Of a stretch of 64,000 nucleotides of DNA, positions 54,383 to 62,571 are shown piece by piece (position 1 is the stretch's first letter; every line of letters starts with the position of its first letter). This DNA comes from Roseibium sp. TrichSKD4. Lineage in GTDB: Bacteria > Pseudomonadota > Alphaproteobacteria > Rhizobiales > Stappiaceae. The stretch lies in assembly GCF_000148725.1 (NCBI RefSeq), contig NZ_GL476307.1:1-64000 (forward strand), given 5' to 3'. The position numbers and the translations under genes were made by a program. The notes under the pieces were generated by a model that searched no databases, was not told where the DNA came from, and worked only from the letters and a program-made list of their open reading frames with translations.

Positions 54383-55561
54383 ATGACTTTCATTCACAAG
54401 GCGCATGGGTGCGGCCAAAAACATAATGCTGGTCAGGCTGGACATTTCAAAAAAGCGCTTCAAGCGGGTGGCCAGGGTAATAATGGTGCCGCCGCCGCGG
54501 GTAAGGCCAATGCAGGCCGCGTCTATGGTGGAAATGCTGGAAACGTGAATGCCGGGCAGGCGTTTGGCGGGATTAACCCGAACACGAATGCAGGTTTGAC
54601 CAAGCTGGCCAATATCATCAATCAAGCGACAGGCGGCAAGATCAAGCTGGTTGAAGCGGGCGGCATTGACACGCGTGAAGGCGGCAGCCGGATTTACGTG
54701 AAAGACGGCAAGATCCAAAGTGTTCAGATCTGGGGCAACCAGGCGCTTTCCCAAAAGCTGACGCAAAAGCTTCAAGGCACAACAATCTATTCTGGCAACA
54801 ATATCCCACAGGATGATACGCCACTCGGCATGGTCCATAACGCAGGCCAAGGCAACTACGGCTCGGTTAGCGTTGTTGGCAGCAACAATGGCGGCGGTTG
54901 GGGCAAGCCGGTTCCACTTCCTGGTAAGCCGACTGTTTGTCCGATGCCGAAGCCAATGCCTGTTCCTTATAATGGCGGTGGCATGCAGGTTGCCCAAGGT
55001 GGTCAAGTCGCTGGTGCAGGTCATGTTCACGCAGGCGGAAATGTACTGGCTGGCGGTCACGTCCATGCTGCTCAGGGCGCAGGGCAAGCCGCTGGTGGAC
55101 ATGCAGGGCATGCGCATCACGCAGAAAAGAACGACGGCAACGTTGGTGGCATTCTCGGTGGTATCTTTGGTCTGAAGTCAGGCCTGCTGGGCGGACTTGC
55201 CAACCTGTTCTCGAAGAAGAGCGGTATTCTGGGAGCTGTTGGTGGTCTCGCTGCGCCGGTTCTGGGCATCTTCTCCAAGCTGGTCGGTCATGACGGCGCT
55301 CACAAGGCGGCCATGAACGGCGATCTGGGCGGTTGGCTGGTCAACACCTTTGACCACACAAGCCACTCCCATGCTCTTGGTGGAAACGAAGGTAATGGCA
55401 ATGGTGGCCTGCTCGGGATTACCAATATTGCCGGAACCCTCGGTCAGGAAGCTGGTCACATCCTTGGCTTGGACAAAGTGTTCGGCGATGCCAAGCAATA
55501 TGACGCACAAAATGGCACTGACTATGCCAAGGGCGGCGGGGAGCCAAAGCACTTTCTATAA
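54383..55561 (+). CDS. Orphan Gly/His/Asn-rich protein with glycine-zipper hydrophobic block
   Basis: 392 residues, ATG at 54383 (GGGGG upstream). No signal peptide and no family that I recognise. Order of parts: Gly/Ala/Asn-rich 1-70 with one Cys (HGCGQKHN); a compact region 71-140 with mixed sequence (GLTKLANIINQATGG, GGSRIYVKDGKIQSVQIWG, LTQKLQGTTIYSGN) that could fold; Pro-rich 172-198 (KPVPLPGKPTVCPMPKPMP); His/Gly/Ala-rich 212-248 with GHVHA twice and HAGHAHHAE; Gly-zipper hydrophobic 253-302 (GGILGGIFGLKSGLLGGL); a polar Gly/Asn C-terminal part. Codon use and base composition look like the neighbours, so it is probably not a recent arrival. Possibly a secreted, metal-binding or membrane-active protein; no function assigned. 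Confidence 0.7.
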   Translation: MTFIHKAHGCGQKHNAGQAGHFKKALQAGGQGNNGAAAAGKANAGRVYGGNAGNVNAGQAFGGINPNTNAGLTKLANIINQATGGKIKLVEAGGIDTREGGSRIYVKDGKIQSVQIWGNQALSQKLTQKLQGTTIYSGNNIPQDDTPLGMVHNAGQGNYGSVSVVGSNNGGGWGKPVPLPGKPTVCPMPKPMPVPYNGGGMQVAQGGQVAGAGHVHAGGNVLAGGHVHAAQGAGQAAGGHAGHAHHAEKNDGNVGGILGGIFGLKSGLLGGLANLFSKKSGILGAVGGLAAPVLGIFSKLVGHDGAHKAAMNGDLGGWLVNTFDHTSHSHALGGNEGNGNGGLLGITNIAGTLGQEAGHILGLDKVFGDAKQYDAQNGTDYAKGGGEPKHFL

Positions 55562-55635
55562 GTCAATGTAACCGGTCCACTGAACGTAGACCGCTGATCG
55601 AATAAAGGTCGATTAAACATCAGCATGTTCGACCT

Positions 55636-55670
55636 GCGCCATCTTGCTCCTGTGCAAGGTGGCGCTTTTC
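55636..55670 (+). terminator. Rho-independent terminator after the Gly/His-rich protein gene
   Basis: Twelve-pair stem GCGCCATCTTGC / GCAAGGTGGCGC with one G-T pair (55636-55647 with 55654-55665), six-base loop, followed by TTTTCGTTT. Confidence 0.85.
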
Positions 55671-55697
55671 GTTTGGGCTTTTCGTTTGGGCTTTTCG
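55665..55697. repeat. 13-base tandem repeat, 2.5 copies
   Basis: CTTTTCGTTTGGG at 55665-55677 and 55678-55690, then CTTTTCG. It starts in the T-run of the preceding terminator, so slippage there may have made it. Confidence 0.75.
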
Positions 55698-55916
55698 TGT
55701 CGATCGTTTTTGTCCTCTCAATGCCCCCTTTAAACTCTTTGTAGAATGCTTGGAAACATAAACGTTGGGCCTGTCAGCTTTGCCGCGTTGCACAAGGGCG
55801 ATGTTGACTGTATATAGGGCCGAAAATCAGCCAGATTTGGCACAACTCCGGACATTCAAGAGCAGGCAAACCCGTCTCTGGCCTCCAGAACTGGGCATCG
55901 CCTGCGGAGCGACCAC

Positions 55917-57743
55917 ATGAAATTGCGTAATATCGCCATCATCGCGCACGTCGACCATGGCAAAACCACACTGATCGACGTTCTGCTGAAGCAGTCCGGC
56001 GCTTTCCGCGACAATCAGCGCACTGAAGAGCGCATGATGGATTCCAACGATATCGAGCGTGAGCGTGGGATCACGATCCTTGCCAAGGTCACTTCTCTTG
56101 TCTGGAACGATACACGCATCAACATCGTGGACACTCCGGGCCACGCCGATTTCGGCGGTGAGGTGGAGCGTATCCTCCACATGGTCGATGGCGTGATCCT
56201 TCTGGTTGACGCTGCGGAAGGTCCGATGCCGCAAACCAAGTTCGTGCTTGGCAAGGCGCTGAAGCTTGGTCTGAAGCCGATTGTCGCGATCAACAAGATC
56301 GACAAGCCGGAACAGCGCGCGGACGAAGTTCTGGACGAAGTGTTCGATCTGTTTGCCTCGCTGGATGCAAACGAAGACCAGCTGGATTTCCCGGTTCTTT
56401 ATGGCTCTGCCAAGCAGGAATGGATGGCGCTGGAGCCGGACGGACCGCAGGACAACATGAACCCGCTGTTTGACATGGTTCTGGACAAGGTCGCGCCACC
56501 GGAAGCCGAAGATGGCGAATTTACGCTGCTGGCGACCACTATTGAATCCGATCCGTTCCTGGGCCGCATTCTCACAGGCCGCGTTGTGTCCGGTACGGCT
56601 GTTCCGAACATGCCGATCAAGGCGCTCGACCGCGAAGGCAAGCTGGTTGAAAGTGGCCGTGTTTCAAAAATCCTTGCATTCCGCGGCCTTGAGCGCCAGC
56701 CGATTGAGCAAGGTGAAGCCGGTGATATCGTTGCAATTGCAGGCCTGACCAAGGCAACTGTGGCTGACACGCTCTGCTCGCCATCTGTGGCTGATCCGCT
56801 TCAGGCGCAGCCGATTGACCCGCCAACCCTTTCCATGACTTTCCGCGTCAATGACAGCCCGCTGGCGGGTACAGAAGGTTCCAAGGTTCAGTCCCGCGTT
56901 ATTCGCGAGCGCCTAATGAAGGAGGCGGAAGGCAACGTTGCCCTGCGCGTTGAAGATACCGACGAGCCGGATGCGTTCATCGTCTCCGGTCGCGGCGAAT
57001 TGCTGCTCGCCATCCTGATCGAAAACATGCGCCGTGAAGGCTTTGAGCTGGGCGTTGGCCGTCCGCGCGTCGTGTTCCAGTTTGACGAGGCTGGCAACCG
57101 TCTGGAGCCGATCGAAGAGGTTATCATCGATGTGGATGAAGAGTTCTCCGGTGCGGTGGTTCAAAAGCTGCAGGAGCGCAAAGCCGACCTTCTGGAAATG
57201 AAGCCGTCCGGTGGTGGCCGCACGCGTCTTGTGTTCCACGCCCCGACCCGTGGCCTGATCGGCTATCAGGCGGAACTAATGTCCGACACACGCGGCTCTG
57301 CGATCTTCAACCGCCTGTTCCATGATTATCAGCCGTATAAAGGCCCGATCCAGGGTCGCCACACCGGGGTTCTTTTGTCCAATGGCACCGGCGAAGCCGT
57401 GGCCTATGCGCTGTTCAACCTGGAAGATCGCGGCCCGATGATGATCGATCCGGGCACCAAGGTGTATCCGGGCATGATTATCGGCGAGCACACCCGGGGC
57501 AACGATCTGGAAGTGAACGTCCTAAAGGGCAAGCAGTTGACCAACATCCGCTCTGCCGGCAAGGATGATGCGGTGAAACTCACCACGCCGATCCGCCTGA
57601 CGCTGGAAGCAGCTCTCTCCTACATCGCTGACGATGAGCTGGTGGAAGTCACGCCGGACAGCATTCGCCTGCGCAAGGCCGAGCTTGACCCGCACGAGCG
57701 CAAGCGCGCCGAACGCGCCGCCAAGAAAGAAACCGCCGCCTAA
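55917..57743 (+). CDS. typA: Translational GTPase TypA/BipA
   Basis: 608 residues, ATG at 55917. GTPase domain with G1 AHVDHGKTT, G2 RERGITI, G3 DTPGHADF and G4 NKIDKP; then domain II, EF-G-like III and V and the TypA-specific C-terminal domain (LIGYQAELMSDTRGSAIFNRLFHDYQPYKG, GEAVAYALFNLEDRGPM). Ribosome-associated GTPase involved in 50S assembly and growth under stress or cold. A strong terminator follows. Confidence 0.96.
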   Translation: MKLRNIAIIAHVDHGKTTLIDVLLKQSGAFRDNQRTEERMMDSNDIERERGITILAKVTSLVWNDTRINIVDTPGHADFGGEVERILHMVDGVILLVDAAEGPMPQTKFVLGKALKLGLKPIVAINKIDKPEQRADEVLDEVFDLFASLDANEDQLDFPVLYGSAKQEWMALEPDGPQDNMNPLFDMVLDKVAPPEAEDGEFTLLATTIESDPFLGRILTGRVVSGTAVPNMPIKALDREGKLVESGRVSKILAFRGLERQPIEQGEAGDIVAIAGLTKATVADTLCSPSVADPLQAQPIDPPTLSMTFRVNDSPLAGTEGSKVQSRVIRERLMKEAEGNVALRVEDTDEPDAFIVSGRGELLLAILIENMRREGFELGVGRPRVVFQFDEAGNRLEPIEEVIIDVDEEFSGAVVQKLQERKADLLEMKPSGGGRTRLVFHAPTRGLIGYQAELMSDTRGSAIFNRLFHDYQPYKGPIQGRHTGVLLSNGTGEAVAYALFNLEDRGPMMIDPGTKVYPGMIIGEHTRGNDLEVNVLKGKQLTNIRSAGKDDAVKLTTPIRLTLEAALSYIADDELVEVTPDSIRLRKAELDPHERKRAERAAKKETAA

Positions 57744-57772
57744 GCGGAGTTTTTTCTGAGCGCTGAGAATTG

Positions 57773-57804
57773 AAAAACCCGGGTCATTGGCCCGGGTTTT
57801 TTAT
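57773..57804 (+). terminator. Rho-independent terminator after typA
   Basis: Stem AAAAACCCGGG / CCCGGGTTTTT (57773-57783 with 57791-57801) around a seven-base loop, followed by more T. Thirty bases after the typA stop. Confidence 0.9.
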
Positions 57805-57872
57805 TTTGGGGGCTTCGTCTCCATCCCTGAAAAGGCAGGGCTTCTATTCTAAGCCCTGCCTCATTGTATTTA

Positions 57873-59815
57873 TCATTCAGGTATTGGTGATCCTGGAACG
57901 GCCTCGAACGCGTCGGCCCCGTCGATTTCCGTAACGGTGTTAGTTGTTCCGGGGAGGATTTCAAACAACGGGTCGAAATCAACCATTGTTGAGGCAAGTT
58001 GTGTTAGCACACCGACATCACCTTCAACCGTTGCAGTTCCATCCTCGATCTGGGCTTCGAGGGTAATTTCTCCGGCCATCGTCCGTTCCAGATCTATACG
58101 ATTGATTGTAAGCGTCAGATCTGGGTTCTCTGCCAGATGCCCTTCAATGTTGGTAAGCGTTGCGTTCTCCAACTCAATTAGGAATTTCTCACCATTGTCG
58201 GGCGTGATCAGATTTATCGTGAAACGCATTCCTTCCGCTTTCCGGCTATCCATCCGAATTCCAAGGAAATTGAGGAAGAGCTCGGTGGACATGGCTCGTA
58301 TGGTGTCCGGAGAAGAAGACTTTGCTGTTGGGGCTGCAGAGATTCCAGAGCGTAGCTCGTAGGCCCCTGCGAGGTAGCTGTTACGGAGACCAGGGTTCTC
58401 TTGCTGATATCCAATCTGCTCATAGCAATCGGCCAAAAGGTCCCGCGCCTCCTGATTATTGGTCTCTGCCAAGCATAGCTTGTTCAAGATCTCTATCGCT
58501 GAAAGGTATTCACCAGCGTTATGAAGTTCCTGACCCTTGGCAATGATTGGGTCCGCGCCGCCCATCATTTCTACATAGAGAGGTGCCGAATCCGTGGGTG
58601 AGAGGGGCTTCAAGGTGGCTGGATTACAGTCCCAGAACCCAAGATAGCTTTGGATCACTCCGCGGCTGTTATGTTCAGGGGAGCCGTGATAGCCGCGGCA
58701 ATGCCATTGGTCCTGCAAGCTTTTCGGAAGCTGGTAGACGTTATGGATTTCGTTGATTGTCACACCTTGGTTGGCAAGGTCCAGCACTTGATTGTTCATG
58801 TGGGCATAAAGATCACGCTGTGCCCGCAGAATCTCCTGAACACGGTCATTTCCCCAACGTGGGAAGTGGTGAGAGGCGATAATGACCTCTGCCTCTGTCC
58901 CGAAACGGTAAAGCGCCTCGGAGATATATTTTGACCACAGCAAAGCGTCTCGAATGGGTGCGCCCCGCAGGGTGTAGATGTTGTGCAGAGTTGCGGTTAC
59001 ATTCTCCGCCATCCACAGGGCTTTCATGTCGGGGATGTAGGTATTCATCTCCGACGGGGCCTCGGTTCCCGTGGTGTTTTGGAAAATCATCCTCACGCCA
59101 TCGACTTAAAATTCTTCAATGGCGTCTTCTACAACCTTGGTCGGCGCTATGAGCCCTGGAGAGCCAAAAGAAACACGATGGCCCAGTCCTTGTCCGGCGA
59201 AGCCGTTGGGGTGGATGTCAAGTTGCTGTCCATATTGGTAGGACAGGCGACGGTTCATCGCATTACCCGCATACACGTTTTCCGAGATTGTGTATTGCAT
59301 GAAATCGCGCGGCGCGATGATCTCAACTTTATTGGCCCTTACATCTGCCTCATCAACAACCCCACGAACACCACCCCAGTGATCCGCATGAGAGTGTGAG
59401 TATATGACGGCTGTAACAGGCAGACCTTCGCCAACATGCTCTTGGAACAAGGCCCAAGCGGCTCGTGCAGTCTCAGTGCTCAGCAGTACATCAAACAGGA
59501 TCCAGCCTGACTTGCCGCGAACGATCGTCATCTGAGAGAGATCAAGACCACGCACCTGATAGATACCGGTAATAACTTCATAAAGACCGTAGTTTTGATT
59601 CAGCCGCGAGATGCGTTGAAGCGATGGGTGGATACTTGGCCAGTCCTTGTCTTCGTTAAAGAAATCAAAGCTTTTCATATCCCAAGCGATGTTTCCGGCA
59701 TCTGCCATGATCTGATCGTCGGGCATTTTTGCGATCAAACCTTTCTCATTTTCCTCGAAATCTCGGGTGTCAGAGAATGGCAAAGACTTACGAGCTTCTT
59801 CCAGTATGTTTATCC
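57873..59815 (-). pseudogene. Alkylsulfatase (SdsA/BDS1-like metallo-beta-lactamase) with internal stop and lost 5' end
   Basis: Homology to linear alkylsulfatases runs from about 59810 down to 57873: LPFSDTRDFEENEKGLIA, the binuclear zinc motif SHSHADHWGGV, HPNGFAG.. region, then ALWMAENVTATLHNIYTLRGA, IIASHHFPRWGNDRVQEIL and the C-terminal SCP2-like domain (FTINLITPDNGEKF ... TLTINRIDLERTMAGE). A TAA at 59103-59105 breaks the frame between VVEDAIEEF and VDGVRMIFQNT, with the frame unchanged on both sides. The 5' end, with start codon and any signal peptide, is missing: homology stops at the border of the IS1380-type element, and no remainder is seen on its other side. The gene would have hydrolysed SDS-like alkyl sulfates; it is very probably dead. 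Confidence 0.85.
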
Positions 59816-61469
59816 CGGATTTCCCAAGTAGTCAGCTGATTTAGCTTCTTCTATCCTATTTTTCTCTTTATATTACAGCGTGTTACTTGATGACGGAGGG
59901 CTGAAAAATGGCACACCCAACGGGTGCGGGTTCTGAGAGCGATTTTCGGCTGGATTTTGACCCTCGGGTGCGGTTGGAATTCCACGGTTCAAAGATCAGT
60001 TCTGATGGCGGTCTTCTGCTTTACCGGGAGCTTGATGACGCCCTTGGCCTTTTCGGCAAAGCGGTTCGGTTCCTTCGGGATACCCGCAAAGGTAAGAATG
60101 GCGTTCACACCTTGATGGGCCTGCTGCGCCAATCGATATTTGGTCGCCTTGCGGGCTATGAAGATGTGAATGATGCCGTGCGTCTGTCGCGTGACCCGGT
60201 AATGCGCCAGATTATCGGGGGCCGTGCCGTTGACACTCAGGCGGCATCCTCCTCCCAGATGGGCCGCTTTGAGACTGAGGTGCTCGCGACTGCCGCCAAC
60301 AGGGAAGCCTTGGCCGATATGCCCGGTCAATGGATTGATGCGGTGCATGGTCGCCAAGGACTGAACTACATCACCTTGGACATGGATAGCTCTGTCAGCC
60401 CCACCCATGGCGCTCAGGAGGGAACCGCATGGAACGGGCATTTCGGCTGCAACTGCTATCACCCATTGTTCATCTTCAATCAGTTTGGCCACTTGGAACG
60501 CTGTGCCCTGCGCAATGGCAGCGTCCACAGCGCGGATGACTGGAAGGCTCTTCTGATACCCGTCATTGCGCGCTATGCAGAGCGCGACATCATGCGCTTC
60601 TTTCGCGCTGATGCCGCCTTTGCCATTCCGGAACTTTACGAGACTTTAGAGGCTGAAGGGTACCGCTACGCCATCCGCCTCAAAAAGAACGCTGTGCTGG
60701 AAGAGAAGATCAGCCATCAGCTGACCCGCCCCGTGGGACGTCCCTCAAAGACAAAGATCAAGCGCTTCTATGAGGTTTTTGAGTATCAGGCTGCTTCATG
60801 GAGCAAGCCCCGTCAGGTGGTTGCCAAGATCGAATGGTATCCCGGTGATCTATTCCCTCGCGTGGGTTTTGTCGTCACCAACTTGCCGATGGAGCCGGAA
60901 TGGATCATCCGCTTCTACAATCAGCGCGGCACAGCCGAACAGCACATCAAAGAAGGCAAGAACGCCATCACTTGGACCCGCCTGTCCTGCAAGCGGTTCT
61001 GTGACAATGAGGTCCGGCTTCAGCTTCACGCATTGGCGTATAACCTTGGTGTCTTCCTGCAAGGGCTAGACCTCCCGGAAGAGGTCGCCGACTGGTCGCT
61101 GACAAGTATCCAGAGCCGCCTCATCAAAATCGGGGCAAAGGTCGTACGCCATGCGCGCAAAATCACGTTCCAACTGGCAGAGGTGGCTGTATCAGGCTAC
61201 GTCTTCGGACGAATCCTCGCCGCAATCCGCGCCCTCAAGCCCCCGCCGAGGCCTGCATGACGCTCCAAACAACGAAACCAACACAAATGCGGCTCCACAG
61301 CTGTGTCTTGTCGCAGCCCAAACGGGATAAAGTCCACGAAAAGCTCAAAAACCGCGCTTACGTAACCGTCAAAATCGATAATCGCCCCGACAACGCTGCC
61401 GTCAGAGTTGCAAACGTCCGTGAAAACGGTCAACCTCGTCGCAACACACAGTTACTTGGGAAATATCCG
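59816..61469 (+). mobile_element. IS1380-family insertion sequence
   Basis: About 1.65 kb, the usual size for IS1380 relatives. The single transposase gene lies inside. Imperfect terminal inverted repeats: left CGGATTTCCCAAGTA (59816-59830), right in reverse CGGATATTTCCCAAGTA (61453-61469), sharing TTTCCCAAGTA with a two-base shift. TATCC occurs just outside on the left (59811-59815) and at 61464-61468 near the right end, a possible five-base target duplication, but the two ends are then not symmetric. Exact borders are therefore uncertain by a few bases. The element has removed the 5' part of the alkylsulfatase gene. Confidence 0.75.
59908..61260 (+). CDS. IS1380-family DDE transposase
   Basis: 450 residues, ATG at 59908 with GGAGGG upstream. 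IS1380 signatures: LDFDPRVRLEFHGSKISSDGGLLLYRELDD near the start, SRDPVMRQIIGGRAVDTQAASSSQMGRFET, NYITLDMDSSVSPTHGAQEG (first Asp, 158 or 160), RADAAFAIPELYE (second Asp, 235) and FYNQRGTAEQHIKEGK (Glu 344 or 349). Full length and undamaged, so the element may still be active. Confidence 0.93.
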   Translation: MAHPTGAGSESDFRLDFDPRVRLEFHGSKISSDGGLLLYRELDDALGLFGKAVRFLRDTRKGKNGVHTLMGLLRQSIFGRLAGYEDVNDAVRLSRDPVMRQIIGGRAVDTQAASSSQMGRFETEVLATAANREALADMPGQWIDAVHGRQGLNYITLDMDSSVSPTHGAQEGTAWNGHFGCNCYHPLFIFNQFGHLERCALRNGSVHSADDWKALLIPVIARYAERDIMRFFRADAAFAIPELYETLEAEGYRYAIRLKKNAVLEEKISHQLTRPVGRPSKTKIKRFYEVFEYQAASWSKPRQVVAKIEWYPGDLFPRVGFVVTNLPMEPEWIIRFYNQRGTAEQHIKEGKNAITWTRLSCKRFCDNEVRLQLHALAYNLGVFLQGLDLPEEVADWSLTSIQSRLIKIGAKVVRHARKITFQLAEVAVSGYVFGRILAAIRALKPPPRPA

Positions 61470-61647
61470 CTTAGATTAAGCCCAGTTAGGGTGCAATCTG
61501 TGTTTTCACCAAATATAATACGCAATTTTATCGAGTATCATTTATTGAAGTTGGGCGCTTGAGTGTAGAGCCTTTTCTGTCATGAGGTTTACATTTGCGA
61601 CTTTGCTGCACCGTTTGTCGTTGAGTTTAATTGTGTTTCGTGATGAC

Positions 61648-61687
61648 GGTGAGTGCGGGTTTTAGAGGGTGAGTGCGGGTTTTAGAG
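61648..61687. repeat. 20-base tandem duplication
   Basis: GGTGAGTGCGGGTTTTAGAG twice in direct succession (61648-61667, 61668-61687) without mismatch. Recent duplication by slippage or repair; no sign of spacers, so not CRISPR. Confidence 0.85.
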
Positions 61688-61720
61688 GTGGAATGCAGTT
61701 GCCATCTCATCCGGTGAGCC

Positions 61721-61774
61721 ATCCCTGCGAATGCAGGGATCTCGTTTGTTTCAGGCTCCTGCCTGCGCAGGAGC
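61721..61774. repeat. REP-like pair of perfect hairpins
   Basis: ATCCCTGC-GAAT-GCAGGGAT (61721-61740) and GCTCCTGC-CTGC-GCAGGAGC (61755-61774), each with eight-base perfect arms and a four-base loop, 14 bases apart. The pairing of two short G/C hairpins with CTCGT between them is like the dispersed intergenic palindromes (REP/BIME type) seen in alphaproteobacteria. Confidence 0.65.
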
Positions 61775-62001
61775 GGCATTCTCCGGTTTGAGCGAGAACC
61801 TGATGATCATAGCTGGAATGGTGGCATCACGAGCCGGGAAACGGATGTTCGATTGTAAACTCTTCTGTTCACACCGCCCTATTGCGCCCATGCGCAAGGG
61901 GTTAATTTCCGGTAAACCTATGTTAAGGTTTGTTTGGAAAAATAAATGCGTGGGTGCCAGAAGGCGCTCCGCAGCTGACTGAAACCGGCCAGGAGGCCAA
62001 T

Positions 62002-62391
62002 ATGCCATCGACAGTAGAACGGCCTGTACCGGCCAATGTCGTGGCGCATGCGACTGAGTATCCGACCGATCGCGAAAAGCGCGAGCGGGAGAAAAGCAAA
62101 CAGCATGGTAATGAGTCTTCGTCGCAGCGCACAGACGACCAGCACGACGCGGCTGTGGAGCCAAACGCTCCAGCTGTGGTCATAGACGCACATCATCTGG
62201 AAGATCACCGTCTGGACGGGGTTGCAGCTTATCGAGCTGCGGCAAAATCTGTTCTGGTTCCTGGGTATCAGCCCGGTGAACGTCATCCCCTGTTCCCGAA
62301 GCCGGACAGACAGGCGGCGGATACCGTTCGTCATGCTTATGAGGACCATGGCGACATTGATGATCCACACGCCGTCAATCTTGCGACCTGA
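62002..62391 (+). CDS. Small hydrophilic protein of unknown function
   Basis: 129 residues from the ATG at 62002, five bases after a perfect AGGAGG; a frame from 61930 is unlikely. Very polar, with a run TDREKREREKSKQHGNESSSQRTDDQHD that is probably disordered, then APAVVIDAHHLEDHRLDGVAAYRAAAK and a GYQPGERHPLFPKP-D segment; no signal peptide, helix or domain that I recognise. It precedes sbtA by 180 bases on the same strand. The strong ribosome site is the main support. Confidence 0.55.
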   Translation: MPSTVERPVPANVVAHATEYPTDREKREREKSKQHGNESSSQRTDDQHDAAVEPNAPAVVIDAHHLEDHRLDGVAAYRAAAKSVLVPGYQPGERHPLFPKPDRQAADTVRHAYEDHGDIDDPHAVNLAT

Positions 62392-62571
62392 CACTTTCGG
62401 CAATTGACGGCTTAGAACACTGCGACGAAAAAGCCCCTAAAACGCCTGACTGCATCTTGCAGGCGGGCAACCGTACATTTATACGGTGTAACACGTATAT
62501 CTTGAGCGCGCGCTGGGCCGTTGTTGCGGTTCGGTTGTGCGCTTTTGCTGCATCTGGAAGGGGCGAACGTC

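Larger units (their letters stand above)
55562..55916. other. Intergenic stretch before typA
   Basis: 355 bases holding a terminator (55636-55670), a 13-base tandem repeat (55665-55697) and, further on, the typA promoter, which I cannot pin down. No gene. Confidence 0.5.
61470..62001. other. Intergenic stretch with repeats, right of the insertion sequence
   Basis: 532 bases with no convincing gene. It holds a perfect 20-base tandem duplication (61648-61687), two successive perfect hairpins (61721-61774), and an AT-rich stretch near 61500-61560. A start of a small frame (61257-61562) crosses the IS border and is not believed. Confidence 0.5.

Noticed and set aside
61257-61562. 101-residue frame directly after the transposase
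   Set aside because: Crosses the right end of the insertion sequence, low-quality composition, no motif; most likely a chance frame.
61648-61687. Possible CRISPR repeat
   Set aside because: Only two copies without spacer; no cas genes in the window.
61918-62403. 161-residue minus-strand frame
   Set aside because: No ribosome site or domain; the opposing plus-strand frame at 62002 has a perfect AGGAGG.
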